From positions 1,674,001 through 1,738,000 of the forward strand of contig NC_014002.1 of the NCBI RefSeq assembly GCF_000025865.1: a stretch of DNA of 64,000 bases. Reading direction: 5' to 3'. The stretch is from Methanohalophilus mahii DSM 5219 (GTDB lineage Archaea > Halobacteriota > Methanosarcinia > Methanosarcinales > Methanosarcinaceae). Positions 26,292 to 35,603 of the stretch are shown piece by piece. The stretch's first letter is position 1, and every line of letters starts with the position of its first letter. The translations under genes were made by a program, and so were the position numbers. The notes beneath the pieces are model-generated. The model was not told the origin of the DNA. It saw only the letters and a program-made list of their open reading frames with translations, and made no database searches.

Positions 26292-27506
26292 TCACTCATG
26301 ACGCAATGCCTCCACAGGGTCCATTTTAGCAGCTTTGCTGGCAGGATAAACACCCGATATGAGACCCACGACAAAGGAAATGCCAAAACCCAGTATAATA
26401 AGGCTTAGCGGGAAAACACCACTGATATCGAGATAATTATTTACCGCCATTGAGGCTGCCATACCCAGCAGTACACCGAATATCCCTCCGAAGAGGCTGA
26501 TTATTACGGACTCAACAATAAAAAGGGTCAATATGTCAAAATAATTATAACCAAGGGATTTCATGAGCCCGATTTCTTTTGTCCTTTCTGTGACTGTAAC
26601 AAGCATGATATTCATGATACCGATGGAGCCTACTATAAGGGATATCAGGGCTATTGCAACCAATATGGATGTCAGGGCACTTGAAAGCTGGTTTATCTGG
26701 TCAAGTATATCCTGCTGGTTGAAAATTTCATAGGGCTTGGCATCCTCATTATCAATATCCCTGCTGGGAACACCTACCGACCTTGCAAGGTTTTCATCCA
26801 CATCATCTGTAACCCTATTCAGGATTTCGAGAGAGTCGGCTTTAATGAAAAATCCCCCGATATCGTCCCTGTGCTGCATTTCCTGCATGACGGAAAGAGG
26901 AATGAAAACACGTCCGGAAGGGTCCACTTCTGGGGATACGAAGGAAGCGTCCGGGTCCTGTACGATGCCCTTTATACGAAATGTCCGTGTACTTACTCCC
27001 CCGTCCACGTTCTTAATACTTATATTTATGAAATTCTTAACTGACAGGTTCCGATCAAACTTCTCATAGGCCACATCAGAACCTATTACGGCAACGTTCT
27101 GGTCCTGATTGGTAATAAACTGCCCATGCTCCATTCTTATATTACCAACTTCCTCATAATCGGCAAGCACCCCACTTACCGTTGCCGTACGCTCTGCTGA
27201 CTGATATCGTAAGGTGGCAGACTGTTGGTTAATGGGAGATACAGCAGCCACACCTTTAGTATTCTCAACAATATTAAACTGGGAGTCCCCGAATACATTG
27301 TTCTTCTCAGTAAACACCACTATAAAATTTGTACCTGATGCTCCGATTTCCTCTTCAAAATACTGGCCGAAACTGGCCCCCAGTGATATATTGGCAATAA
27401 CTGCGGCAACTCCTATGATAACACCCAAGGTAGTCAGAGCAGAGCGCAGTTTTGCACTCCTGATACTGGCAAAAGCTAGTTTTAGTGCTTCAGAGAGGCC
27501 GACCAT
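26292..27506 (-). CDS. ABC transporter permease, MacB/FtsX type (first copy)
   Basis: A 404-residue paralogue of the next gene with the same layout: an N-terminal helix, an external MacB-core domain, three C-terminal helices with TERTKEIGLMKSLGYN, and the ending PASKAAKMDPVEALRHE. Equal lengths and alignable sequences along the whole protein point to a tandem duplication, or to an obligate pair. MacB-type systems act as mechanotransducers rather than classical transporters. Confidence 0.88.
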   Translation of the reverse strand: MVGLSEALKLAFASIRSAKLRSALTTLGVIIGVAAVIANISLGASFGQYFEEEIGASGTNFIVVFTEKNNVFGDSQFNIVENTKGVAAVSPINQQSATLRYQSAERTATVSGVLADYEEVGNIRMEHGQFITNQDQNVAVIGSDVAYEKFDRNLSVKNFINISIKNVDGGVSTRTFRIKGIVQDPDASFVSPEVDPSGRVFIPLSVMQEMQHRDDIGGFFIKADSLEILNRVTDDVDENLARSVGVPSRDIDNEDAKPYEIFNQQDILDQINQLSSALTSILVAIALISLIVGSIGIMNIMLVTVTERTKEIGLMKSLGYNYFDILTLFIVESVIISLFGGIFGVLLGMAASMAVNNYLDISGVFPLSLIILGFGISFVVGLISGVYPASKAAKMDPVEALRHE

Positions 27507-27520
27507 GCAACATTACCCGC

Positions 27521-28765
27521 TTATTCATCCTGTTTCTGCCTCTTGCGATACAGATAACCACCTGCAATCAGCAGGACAAGAATCAGCACTACCGCTGAAA
27601 TTATAGCAGCATTATTATCTTCTTCAACTTTTTCAAATTCGAGCGGTCTTTCACCCACGATAAACTCGTGTTCATTAAGACCATTGCGAAAGCTGGCAAT
27701 TATTGTTACATTTTTAGTACCGGTATATTCTTTCTGATCTGAAGTAACATCTATTTCAATGGTAAACAGTTCATCTGAATCCATGGTACCCACAAAATAA
27801 TTCGAAGGAGAAAAGGAAACTCCTTCTGCTTCCAGAGCTACTGCCACTGAAGAAAGTTTGTTTGGATGGATATTGGCCACATCAAATTCCAAAGTTCCTT
27901 CACCATTCTTTAAAACCAGTGGCCTGGAAGGGATTACTTCCAGTGAATATGAATCCACAACTATAGGAACCTTCCAGTTATTGTTAAAGGAATGGGAGTT
28001 ACCAATTGTGGAAAGGTCCAGATAATGGGTCCCATCTTCTATATTTTCAGCAACTTCTATATTGTATGTGACCTGTAAGGAATCTCCTGCTCCAAGTACA
28101 CCTTTGCCTTCATAGGGTTCACTGGTAACCTCTATCATCTCAGTTCCCTGAAGAGTTGCAGACTGGACCCTGGCATATGTATCATAGGTCTCATCACCTA
28201 TTGAAACAGTACCTGACTTGGCCGTATTTTCCAGTGTAAAACTGATAGAACCTGTATCCCCGGGCATGAATACCTGGGGTTTGGAAATCATATTGGAAAG
28301 TACTACAGTGCCTTTACTATCAAAAGTATTGGAACCTACTTTTAGGTCGAAGGATTCCTTGACCCATGAAAGATCACTATCAGCCCGGTAAAGCAAATCA
28401 AAGCTAGCTGTACCGGTTTTGGCATTTTCGTCAACATACAACCTGTATTCATGGATTGCTGTGCGGTCGGGAGGGATTCTGCCAAAATTCTGGATTGCAT
28501 TTGTTTCAGAATCCAGTGAAAGAGGATATTCTGGTTCTATTTTGATTGAAACATCCCCGGCTTCTCCAGAAGCGTAATTTTCAACTTTTACCCACACAGA
28601 CACATAATCGCCTATATCCGCAGGATAGGGTTCGTATTTGAGCACATCTACCCTCAGGGTCGAACTTGATGAGTCTTCTGCAGCAGTAGCAGGAACCACA
28701 GCTATTGCAGAAACCATCAGCAACAAGGAAAAAACAAAAAGTATCAAAAATCCGGATTTTTTCAT
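27521..28765 (-). CDS. secreted COG1361-type protein anchored by a C-terminal helix
   Basis: A protein of about 414 residues with a signal peptide (MKKSGFLILFVFSLLLMVSA), several beta-sandwich (CARDB/NEW3-like) repeats and a C-terminal transmembrane helix followed by RKRQKQDE. COG1361 proteins are S-layer-associated in methanogens and are often encoded with MacB-type ABC genes. The ATG at 28765 has an AGAGGTAT ribosome binding site; the longer frame lacks one. It sits between the ATPase and the permeases, so it is probably the external partner of this exporter. Confidence 0.8.
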   Translation of the reverse strand: MKKSGFLILFVFSLLLMVSAIAVVPATAAEDSSSSTLRVDVLKYEPYPADIGDYVSVWVKVENYASGEAGDVSIKIEPEYPLSLDSETNAIQNFGRIPPDRTAIHEYRLYVDENAKTGTASFDLLYRADSDLSWVKESFDLKVGSNTFDSKGTVVLSNMISKPQVFMPGDTGSISFTLENTAKSGTVSIGDETYDTYARVQSATLQGTEMIEVTSEPYEGKGVLGAGDSLQVTYNIEVAENIEDGTHYLDLSTIGNSHSFNNNWKVPIVVDSYSLEVIPSRPLVLKNGEGTLEFDVANIHPNKLSSVAVALEAEGVSFSPSNYFVGTMDSDELFTIEIDVTSDQKEYTGTKNVTIIASFRNGLNEHEFIVGERPLEFEKVEEDNNAAIISAVVLILVLLIAGGYLYRKRQKQDE

Positions 28766-28778
28766 GGTTATACCTCTA

Positions 28779-29465
28779 TTAAGCAGCGTTGACCTTGGTA
28801 GTCCTGTCATCAATTACACCGTCTTTCAGGTAAACTACCCGGTCTGCGTATTTATTAGCAAGATGTAAGTCATGAGTAATCATAATGACCGTGCGACCCC
28901 TTCGATGAAGATCTGTAAAAATATTCATTATCTCTTCCCCTGTTTTTGAATCCAGGTTCCCGGTGGGTTCATCGGCAAGTATTATAGAAGGGTCGTTTAC
29001 AAGCGCCCTGGCTATTGCCACCCTCTGGGACTGACCCCCAGACAACTCGGTGGGTTTGTAATCCATACGTTCTGAAAGTCCTACCTGATCCAGTAATTTC
29101 TTGGCCTTACCTCTTACATCAACCCCGGGCCGTCTGTTAGCATAGGTAGGCAATTCCACATTTTCCAGGGCACTTAATCGTGAAACCAGATTGAAACTCT
29201 GGAACACAAAACCTATCTCCATCCCTCTTAACTTTGCAAGTTCATTATCGGAGATACGGTTCACATTCTTCCCCATGATATAAACTGCACCACAGGTAGG
29301 CCTGTCCAGACATCCTATCATATTCATCAGGGTACTTTTACCCGACCCCGAGGGACCCATGATAGCTACAAACTCCCCCTTCCTGACAAGCAGGTCCACA
29401 TTCCTGAGTACCTTGATTGTCATATCCCCCACTTCATAATCCCGGCAAACATTTTCAGCCCGCAC
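28779..29465 (-). CDS. ABC transporter ATP-binding protein, MacB/LolD type
   Basis: A 228-residue ATPase with Walker A GPSGSGKST, Q-loop FVFQSFNL, signature LSGGQSQRVAIARAL, Walker B IILADEPTGNLD and an H-loop ITHD. The start is GTG at 29465, with a GGATGA ribosome binding site upstream. It heads the minus-strand operon that energises the two downstream permeases, and it is divergent from another ABC permease unit that has no ATPase of its own, so the same ATPase may serve both. Confidence 0.92.
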   Translation of the reverse strand: MRAENVCRDYEVGDMTIKVLRNVDLLVRKGEFVAIMGPSGSGKSTLMNMIGCLDRPTCGAVYIMGKNVNRISDNELAKLRGMEIGFVFQSFNLVSRLSALENVELPTYANRRPGVDVRGKAKKLLDQVGLSERMDYKPTELSGGQSQRVAIARALVNDPSIILADEPTGNLDSKTGEEIMNIFTDLHRRGRTVIMITHDLHLANKYADRVVYLKDGVIDDRTTKVNAA

Positions 29466-29787
29466 GACTATATCATCCTACGGAGGATTTTTTTCCAGTT
29501 TCATCATCCTGTTATTCAAAAATCACAACCCTCCGATTGAAAAATACTGATGGGACATATGGAGTGATTTATGGGACCAATATCGAAGATAAAAATGGGA
29601 GAAATATCCAGATTCGATGTGATCATCTTTTTAACTCCTTTTAGCATAAAAGAAAATGAAGATTTTTCTCATATTTCTTTCTTGCACTTTTTCCTTTTTA
29701 TAAAACTGTGATCCAATGGATATAAACATTTTTCTACAGGTTTTTCTGAAAGGATATTTAAATACCATTAAAACAAATCAAAATGTG
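29466..29787. promoter_or_regulatory. divergent intergenic region between two ABC export units
   Basis: The region holds no convincing gene. Its right part has a TATA-like TTTTATAAAAC at about 29697-29706, which would start plus-strand transcription near 29727 and supports translation from 29788 rather than from the earlier ATG at 29716. Its left part carries the GTG-start leader of the minus-strand ATPase. Confidence 0.4.
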
Positions 29788-30876
29788 ATGGGCTGGAAAA
29801 CTAAGTATTATATTTTTGTAACCACAGTATTGTTGCTATTAATTATCCCGGGGACAGCGGCTGGAAAAAGTGACATTACTATTGAGGAGATCTACAGTGA
29901 CGTGCAGAGCTGTGATGTCAGGATTATTTCAGAAAGCACCTATAATAATCTCACAGTAGAAGCATCAATGTTGCATGAGGGAGAAGTCATTGATACACAA
30001 TCTATCGATATTGACACCTTGACAGCTGCTTCTCCACTTACCAGAGTATTCTACTGGGAAACCGCAATACGGGATCGAGGGGCTTATAAAGTACATATAA
30101 TAGTCAAAAATGAGAATGGGGTTTTTGCCCGACAGGAAAAAACGTTTGTACATGGCCATCAGATTCTTCCTGCCATAACAATTGACAGTATGACACCCAC
30201 ACCAACAGGAATCGAAGCCATAATAACTCCTTATAAATCCACGCTGATAGATATTGAATATATGCTGGTGGATGGCAACCAGGTGGTGGACATAATAGAA
30301 GAAAAAGCCATTCCTGTGCATACCCAACCCCTGGCCCTGAACAAAAAATGGAATGTGGTTCTCAAAAATAAACATGTATACCAGGGAAGACTAAAAGTCA
30401 GTATAAAGGACCCCTATAGTATATCGTTGCTCAGAAGCCGCTCTTTTGTGGCAGAAGAAGATGTGGAAATCAGCGATATTTACAGGGATGAGATTGGTGC
30501 AAGTGCTACAATATCAGGCATGTCCCAGGTACCTTTCAGGGGGTCAATAAGATTCACTGTTTTTGATAGCAATGGCAAACCAGTAGAAAATATTGTCCTA
30601 AAAAGTCCGGTTCTGCTTGCAGAAGATGATGAAACTGTAGAGGCAATCTGGGAAAATAAACTTGATAGTGGAGAATATATACTGCTAATCGAGGCCATCG
30701 GGGAATACGGAAAAGTCATAATATCAAAAGAAAGCATAATTGATGTCGAAAAAGAAATTGGACCTGCTACAATAAATGAAGAAAAAGAGGAACAAAGCAA
30801 TGCCACACCTGCAATTGGTTCTCTTATTTCAATAATTCTGGTTTTTCTGGCATACCTGGCAAAAACAAAATATTGA
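29788..30876 (+). CDS. secreted, membrane-anchored protein paired with an ABC permease
   Basis: A protein of about 362 residues with a clean signal peptide (MGWKTKYYIFVTTVLLLL then IPGTAAG), a beta-rich external part of about 300 residues and a C-terminal membrane helix (LISIILVFLAYLA). I do not recognise a named family; the layout resembles the COG1361-type protein of the divergent operon. An earlier ATG at 29716 would add 24 residues before the signal peptide, which is unlikely. Eight bases separate it from the permease gene. Confidence 0.7.
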   Translation: MGWKTKYYIFVTTVLLLLIIPGTAAGKSDITIEEIYSDVQSCDVRIISESTYNNLTVEASMLHEGEVIDTQSIDIDTLTAASPLTRVFYWETAIRDRGAYKVHIIVKNENGVFARQEKTFVHGHQILPAITIDSMTPTPTGIEAIITPYKSTLIDIEYMLVDGNQVVDIIEEKAIPVHTQPLALNKKWNVVLKNKHVYQGRLKVSIKDPYSISLLRSRSFVAEEDVEISDIYRDEIGASATISGMSQVPFRGSIRFTVFDSNGKPVENIVLKSPVLLAEDDETVEAIWENKLDSGEYILLIEAIGEYGKVIISKESIIDVEKEIGPATINEEKEEQSNATPAIGSLISIILVFLAYLAKTKY

Positions 30877-30883
30877 TCAAACC

Positions 30884-32047
30884 ATGCCATTGAAATTTGA
30901 ACTTTTTGTTGCATTAAGACACATTGTATACAGGAAACGTCAGACCATACTTTCCGTAGGTGCTATAGGAATTGCGGTTATGATTCTTGTTGTGTCCAAT
31001 GCATTCATGGCAGGTTTTACCGATAAGCTGTATGAATCAACTGTCAATGATATGGCCCATGTAACCATTACACCGGAAGAAAACAGTGAATATATCCACC
31101 TATACAAAAATCTCCAGAGTGAACTGTATAAGATTAATGGTATCAAAGCAGTATCTCCGTCCCTTGCAGGAGACGCCGTATTGCGAAATGAAGATAATGT
31201 CAAAAATGTCTTATTTAAAGGAATAAATCCCCGTGACGAAGATGCAGTATTATCCACCAGTGAGGACATAATAAGGGGAAGTTTTTTCGGCCTGGCTACT
31301 TCTGGCAATACAATTGTAATCGGGGATGACCTGGCAGATGAACTTGAGGTCGGCCTTGATGACAGAATAGAAATATCCTTTCCGGGATCCGAAACTCGTT
31401 TTTATCGAATAATAGGGGTATATGATACGAACACCCCCCTTGATTCAACACTGACCTACACTTCCCTTCAAACAGCCCAGTTATTCTACGCAACTTCTGA
31501 TGTTGTCAATAGTATCAGCATAAAACTTTATGACTTCAATCAAGACAGGGAAATTGCACAGCAAATTGAAGACAAAGGTTATTCTGCAGAAGGATGGACG
31601 GAAACAAATCCGGAAATACTTCAGACTATTACAATTGAAACCATTTCCAATAATATCATGCTGGGCTTTATTCTCCTGATAGCATCTTTTGGTGTCATAA
31701 GCGCCCTGAACATGGTGGTCATGGAAAAGACAAAGGAAATAGGCATCCTTATGGCAATGGGTGCGGGCAAGTCGGGCATACGGAACATCTTCATCCTTGA
31801 AAGTGGTATCCTGGGTTTCCTGGGAGCTGTTGCAGGAACTATTACCGGTATTGCAATTGCACTATCAATAGGTAACTATGATGTGCCCTCTGAACTTTAC
31901 CATATAGACTCCATACCCGTGATAATACGATACAATGATGTATTGTTGACAATCGTCATCGTGTTCATACTGAACCTCATAGCAGGAGTATATCCGGCAA
32001 GCAGAGCCGCAAAAATGGATCCGGTAGAAGCAATAGCAACACATTGA
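30884..32047 (+). CDS. ABC transporter permease, LolE/FtsX type
   Basis: A 387-residue permease with an N-terminal helix (QTILSVGAIGIAVMILVV), an external domain (residues about 50-250), three C-terminal helices with MEKTKEIGILMAMGAGKSGI, and the typical ending PASRAAKMDPVEAIATH. No ATPase is encoded in this plus-strand unit; the divergent MacB-type ATPase is the obvious candidate partner. The last codons lie in a 12-base tandem duplication that includes the stop. Confidence 0.88.
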   Translation: MPLKFELFVALRHIVYRKRQTILSVGAIGIAVMILVVSNAFMAGFTDKLYESTVNDMAHVTITPEENSEYIHLYKNLQSELYKINGIKAVSPSLAGDAVLRNEDNVKNVLFKGINPRDEDAVLSTSEDIIRGSFFGLATSGNTIVIGDDLADELEVGLDDRIEISFPGSETRFYRIIGVYDTNTPLDSTLTYTSLQTAQLFYATSDVVNSISIKLYDFNQDREIAQQIEDKGYSAEGWTETNPEILQTITIETISNNIMLGFILLIASFGVISALNMVVMEKTKEIGILMAMGAGKSGIRNIFILESGILGFLGAVAGTITGIAIALSIGNYDVPSELYHIDSIPVIIRYNDVLLTIVIVFILNLIAGVYPASRAAKMDPVEAIATH

Positions 32048-32058
32048 GCAACACATTG
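32035..32058 (+). repeat. 12-base perfect tandem duplication at a gene end
   Basis: AGCAACACATTG occurs twice back to back. The first copy encodes the last residues of the ABC permease and the second starts inside its stop codon. It looks like a recent slippage or duplication without effect on the protein. Confidence 0.75.
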
Positions 32059-32116
32059 ATCTGTTAAAACAGAGGGAAAAGTGTATATACTAGACATACA
32101 TTAGGGTGTATAGATA

Positions 32117-32162
32117 AGCGGGTTTTAATCCCTTTTTTAGTACCCCCACTCCCCAGCCCGCT
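32117..32162. other. possible hairpin or terminator region between convergent genes
   Basis: AGCGGG (32117-32122) and CCCGCT (32157-32162) are inverted repeats that enclose T-rich and C-rich runs (CCTTTTTTAG and TACCCCCACTCCCC). The region lies between convergent genes, where both transcripts must end. It may be a bidirectional terminator or part of a small RNA. The whole gap, 32048-32276, contains no gene I can support. Confidence 0.3.
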
Positions 32163-32276
32163 CATACCACCCCCATTATGGTAAGCGAGCATTTTGGGAT
32201 AGTCAAGAATATGAGATATTAACATATATACTCTTTGCTTCTGAATTTTAAGTATGTTTAAAAATTTCAAGCACAC

Positions 32277-33200
32277 TTATTCCAGGGACTCAAAGAGATC
32301 TCTTACATAACCTGCCAACTGTATACTTACATCTACAGAAGACATCATAGTATCAGTCTTTACTATACTGCAAGCCATATTTTCAAAAGAATCACAACCC
32401 TGCGGATCACGGATATCAGTTACAAACACATCCAGAAAATCATGGTAACACCTTGCAACCTCGTTTGAAGAAATACCGTAACCACATGCATTCATAAGTT
32501 TACCGGCAGGACCGCTAACAGGTTCATTCCCGATAATAGGACTGATTGCAACCACATTTTTACTTTTAAGGATTTCAGGCATTCCATCAAGGGATATGAT
32601 GGGACCTATGCTTGTAATGGGATTGCTGGGACCAATCAGGACATTGCTATCTTCCCGTAGTTTTTCCATTACAGCAGGAGATATAGAAGCTTCATCAATT
32701 CCAACCATCTTAACTTCAAGTACATCGGGTTTGCCCTGATGCTTAATCCAGAAATCCTGGTAATGCATCCAACCCTGAGGTGTACGGATCATGGTAGATA
32801 CCGGATCGTCTGACATTGGCAGGACGTTGGCTTTGATACCAAAGCTTGAACAAAGGTTTTCAATCGCTTCACTAAGGGTAGCCCCGTTGTGAATCATCTC
32901 AGATCTCATGATATGTGTGGCCCGATCCCGGTCCCCCAGCATCATCTTTTCATCATAACCACAATCCTTCATAGCATTGAAAGTGTGGAATGTATCACCT
33001 GCTATACCCCACCATTTTTCCCGGTCAATCATAGCGGCAAAGAGGTAGAGTACTGTATCAATATCCGGTGTTACAAGATTACCCGATACCCACAGGTCTT
33101 CGGCGGTATTCACGACAACTGTGATTTCTTCTTCGTCCATTGTCCGCATCAGGCCATCAAGGAACTTGGGTGTGCCGGTTCCACCGGAAAATATTATCAT
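32277..33200 (-). CDS. cofD: 2-phospho-L-lactate transferase CofD
   Basis: A 307-residue enzyme of coenzyme F420 synthesis that joins the activated phospholactate/phosphoenolpyruvate moiety to the deazaflavin Fo. The start MIIFSGGTGTPKFLDGL is the family nucleotide-binding motif, followed by VVVNTAEDLWVSGNLVTPDIDTVLY (in two conserved blocks) and IGPSNPITSIGPI. The ATG has a GAGGTAAT ribosome binding site. F420 is the main hydride carrier of methanogenesis. Confidence 0.96.
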   Translation of the reverse strand: MIIFSGGTGTPKFLDGLMRTMDEEEITVVVNTAEDLWVSGNLVTPDIDTVLYLFAAMIDREKWWGIAGDTFHTFNAMKDCGYDEKMMLGDRDRATHIMRSEMIHNGATLSEAIENLCSSFGIKANVLPMSDDPVSTMIRTPQGWMHYQDFWIKHQGKPDVLEVKMVGIDEASISPAVMEKLREDSNVLIGPSNPITSIGPIISLDGMPEILKSKNVVAISPIIGNEPVSGPAGKLMNACGYGISSNEVARCYHDFLDVFVTDIRDPQGCDSFENMACSIVKTDTMMSSVDVSIQLAGYVRDLFESLE

Positions 33201-33267
33201 GATATTACCTCATCATTTCACTATCAAAATCACAACATCATTATAATATGAACGGTTATTTAAAAAT

Positions 33268-34488
33268 ATGAAGGTCATGAGGGACCCCGTACACGGTCAT
33301 GTCGAACTTGACGAGCTTGCAGTATCCCTAATGGATACACCCCGCATGCAGCGTCTCAGGAGAATACGCCAGTTAGGACTATCCAACCTTGTATATCCGG
33401 GTGCCAACCATACCCGTTTCGAACATTCACTGGGCGCACATCACCTGGCTACGACCCTTGCGGGAGAAATAGATTCCGTACAGCAATCTGAAATCGATGA
33501 ACTCAGGGTTGCTGCAATGTTGCATGATATAGGACACGGCCCCCTTTCACATGTGACAGAAGGCATCATCAAAAAATATACCCGCCGGGAGCATGAAGAT
33601 GTAAAACACCTGCTGCGCAAAGGGGATATAGCAGAAATTTGCAGCGAAACCGGCCTCAACATATCAAGGATTGCAAATCACATCCTGGGCAAAACCTCCC
33701 TCGGACAGATCATAAACAGTGAGATTGATGTTGACCGCATGGATTATCTCATTCGTGATGCACATTATACAGGTGTTGCATACGGACTTGTAGACCACAG
33801 CCGTCTGATCCATAAAATGCAATTCTATGAAGATAAACTGGTTGTAACAGAAGGCGGCCTCAATGCAGCCGAATCCCTGCTTGTATCGCGTTTTTTAATG
33901 CATCCTTCGGTATACTTCCATCACGTGACCCGCATCTCGGAAACAATGTTAATAAGAGGTATCGAATATCTGGTAGAGCGGGAGAAACTCGATCCCTCCA
34001 GCCTCCAGGACATGGATGACTACCGCCTGTTTGAAACCATGCGCCAGGACGACGGTTACGCAGGTGAAATGATCAACAGGATTGATGAGAGAAAACTGTA
34101 CAAACGTGCCCTCTATGTAGGGTTTGATGACGTTGATGAGAAGGTTTTGGGCTATCGCAAATCCATCCAGAGAGTGGAAAAGGAAATCGCAGAAGAGGCG
34201 GGAATTGATGAAAAGAAAATCCTCATAGATATTCCAAAGTTGCCCCGGATAGAGGAAATGAAAGCATTGATCAAGGTCAACGGGAAAAAAATGACCCTTG
34301 ATAAAGCCTCCCATCTTGTAGCAACTCTTGAAAAAGCTCATCGTGATAACTGGAAACTCGGGGTTTATACACCCAGAGAACACAGGGAAAAGGTGAAAAA
34401 AATTGCAAACGATTTTTTCGAGGTGAAAAAACATACCTTACAATACAAATTAACGGATATAGAAGAGGATATAAGTGGGAGTAATTGA
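33268..34488 (+). CDS. HD-domain phosphohydrolase (COG1078, dNTPase-like)
   Basis: A 406-residue protein of the SAMHD1/dGTPase-like HD family. The start MKVMRDPVHGHVEL is typical. Metal ligands lie in RFEHSLGAHHLA and LRVAAMLHDIGHGPLSHVTE, with a later Asp in EIDVDRMDYLIRDAHYTG. Archaeal members hydrolyse nucleotides, but the substrate here is not known. Its stop overlaps the next gene by 14 bases, so it is co-translated with the LpdD-like and UbiX genes. Confidence 0.88.
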   Translation: MKVMRDPVHGHVELDELAVSLMDTPRMQRLRRIRQLGLSNLVYPGANHTRFEHSLGAHHLATTLAGEIDSVQQSEIDELRVAAMLHDIGHGPLSHVTEGIIKKYTRREHEDVKHLLRKGDIAEICSETGLNISRIANHILGKTSLGQIINSEIDVDRMDYLIRDAHYTGVAYGLVDHSRLIHKMQFYEDKLVVTEGGLNAAESLLVSRFLMHPSVYFHHVTRISETMLIRGIEYLVEREKLDPSSLQDMDDYRLFETMRQDDGYAGEMINRIDERKLYKRALYVGFDDVDEKVLGYRKSIQRVEKEIAEEAGIDEKKILIDIPKLPRIEEMKALIKVNGKKMTLDKASHLVATLEKAHRDNWKLGVYTPREHREKVKKIANDFFEVKKHTLQYKLTDIEEDISGSN

Positions 34489-34810
34489 AAAAAAAGCAGG
34501 GGAAAGAAAACTCTTTCTTAAATGGCGCAATATCGGGGACGGTCTGCTTGTAACACTTACGGGTGGCGATGAGCATATAGGAGCGGTTGCTGTGGGTAAT
34601 TCTGGTGCTTGTTCAGTGATTACCCTGCCCGGACACAGGGATGATGAAATTGCACACCGACAGGCAGGCCGTATTAACAGGAAAACCGGCATGGATACTG
34701 TTTTCCTTGTGGGAATACATTTCAACAACATACAGCCTGATGAGATCAGGAAAATATGTGATACCGCAGAACTTATGGTTGACGAACTTATAGATATAAT
34801 TGAGGAATAA
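34475..34810 (+). CDS. LpdD-like protein (prenylated-flavin chaperone family)
   Basis: A 111-residue protein with a GTG start at 34475 and GAGGAT upstream. It has the small alpha/beta pattern of gallate decarboxylase subunit D-like proteins (WRNIGDGLLVTLTGGDEHIG, ITLPGHRDDEIAHRQA, TVFLVGIHFNN). LpdD-like proteins are proposed to handle prenylated FMN made by UbiX, and ubiX follows directly. No UbiD-type decarboxylase is present in the window, so the client is unknown. Confidence 0.7.
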   Translation: MGVIEKKAGERKLFLKWRNIGDGLLVTLTGGDEHIGAVAVGNSGACSVITLPGHRDDEIAHRQAGRINRKTGMDTVFLVGIHFNNIQPDEIRKICDTAELMVDELIDIIEE

Positions 34811-34811
34811 T

Positions 34812-35375
34812 ATGGAAGTCGTAGTGGGAATCAGTGGGGCCTCCGGGGCACAATACGGAATCAGGTTACTTGAAATATTTGCAGAAAAGGGAATTTATAC
34901 ACACCTGGTAATAACATCTGCAGCCAGGCAAATAATAAATATAGAAACAAACTGGCAGATCGAAGAGGTGGAAAAACTCGCCTGCGAGGTACACGAGGAA
35001 AAGGATTTCACTGCTTCTGTAGCAAGCGGATCCCATCCTTACAATGCTTTGGTAATAGCCCCTTGCAGCATGAAAACCGCTGCATCCATCGCCCACGGGA
35101 TCTCCGATAATCTCCTCACACGGGCTGCTGATGTCTGTCTCAAGGAAGGCAGGGATGTTATCCTGATGGTGCGGGAGACCCCTTACAGCCGAATTCATCT
35201 GGAAAACCTGCTCAAACTCAAGGAATCGGGCACCCAGATTTTGCCTGCATGTCCTGCATTCTACAACAAACCAAAATCAATAGAAGACTTAATTGATTTC
35301 ATGGCTGGACGGGTACTGGATCTTCTGAATATAGATAATGACGTATACCCCAGGTGGGAAGGAGACAGCGACTGA
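34812..35375 (+). CDS. ubiX: flavin prenyltransferase UbiX
   Basis: A protein of 187 residues that prenylates FMN to make the cofactor of UbiD decarboxylases. It begins with the FMN-binding motif VVVGISGASGAQYGIRLLE and has VIAPCSMKTAASIAHGISDNLL (in blocks) and the C-terminal LMVRETPYSRIHLENL and PACPAFYNKP motifs. The ATG at 34812 follows GAGG and lies 1 base after the previous stop. Archaeal UbiX proteins often use DMAPP or DMAP. Confidence 0.94.
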   Translation: MEVVVGISGASGAQYGIRLLEIFAEKGIYTHLVITSAARQIINIETNWQIEEVEKLACEVHEEKDFTASVASGSHPYNALVIAPCSMKTAASIAHGISDNLLTRAADVCLKEGRDVILMVRETPYSRIHLENLLKLKESGTQILPACPAFYNKPKSIEDLIDFMAGRVLDLLNIDNDVYPRWEGDSD

Positions 35376-35460
35376 ACCAATTTTCACCCTCTTCTGAAGC
35401 CTTCAATAGTTAGATATATCTAGGAGAAGTGCATTTAGGGGGGATGACCTTACATCATGT

Positions 35461-35535
35461 GGGATAGTAGGGTAGCCTGGCCGATCCTCGAGCGTTTGGG
35501 ACGCTTGGACTGCGGTTCAAATCCGCGCTATCCCA
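35461..35535 (+). tRNA. tRNA-Pro (anticodon TGG)
   Basis: Acceptor GGGATAG pairs with CTATCCC. The anticodon loop TTTGGGA is closed by GAGCG/CGCTT, giving anticodon TGG, and the T arm is TGCGG-TTCAAAT-CCGCG. Discriminator A is at 35535 and the CCA tail is encoded at 35536-35538, unlike the other two tRNA genes in this window. A TATA-like TAGATATATC lies at 35411-35420. Confidence 0.95.
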
Positions 35536-35603
35536 CCACTATTCTTCATGTAACTACGAATTTTAACGAATATTTTATAAACAAGCCTGACGTGGGAAAA
35601 GCT

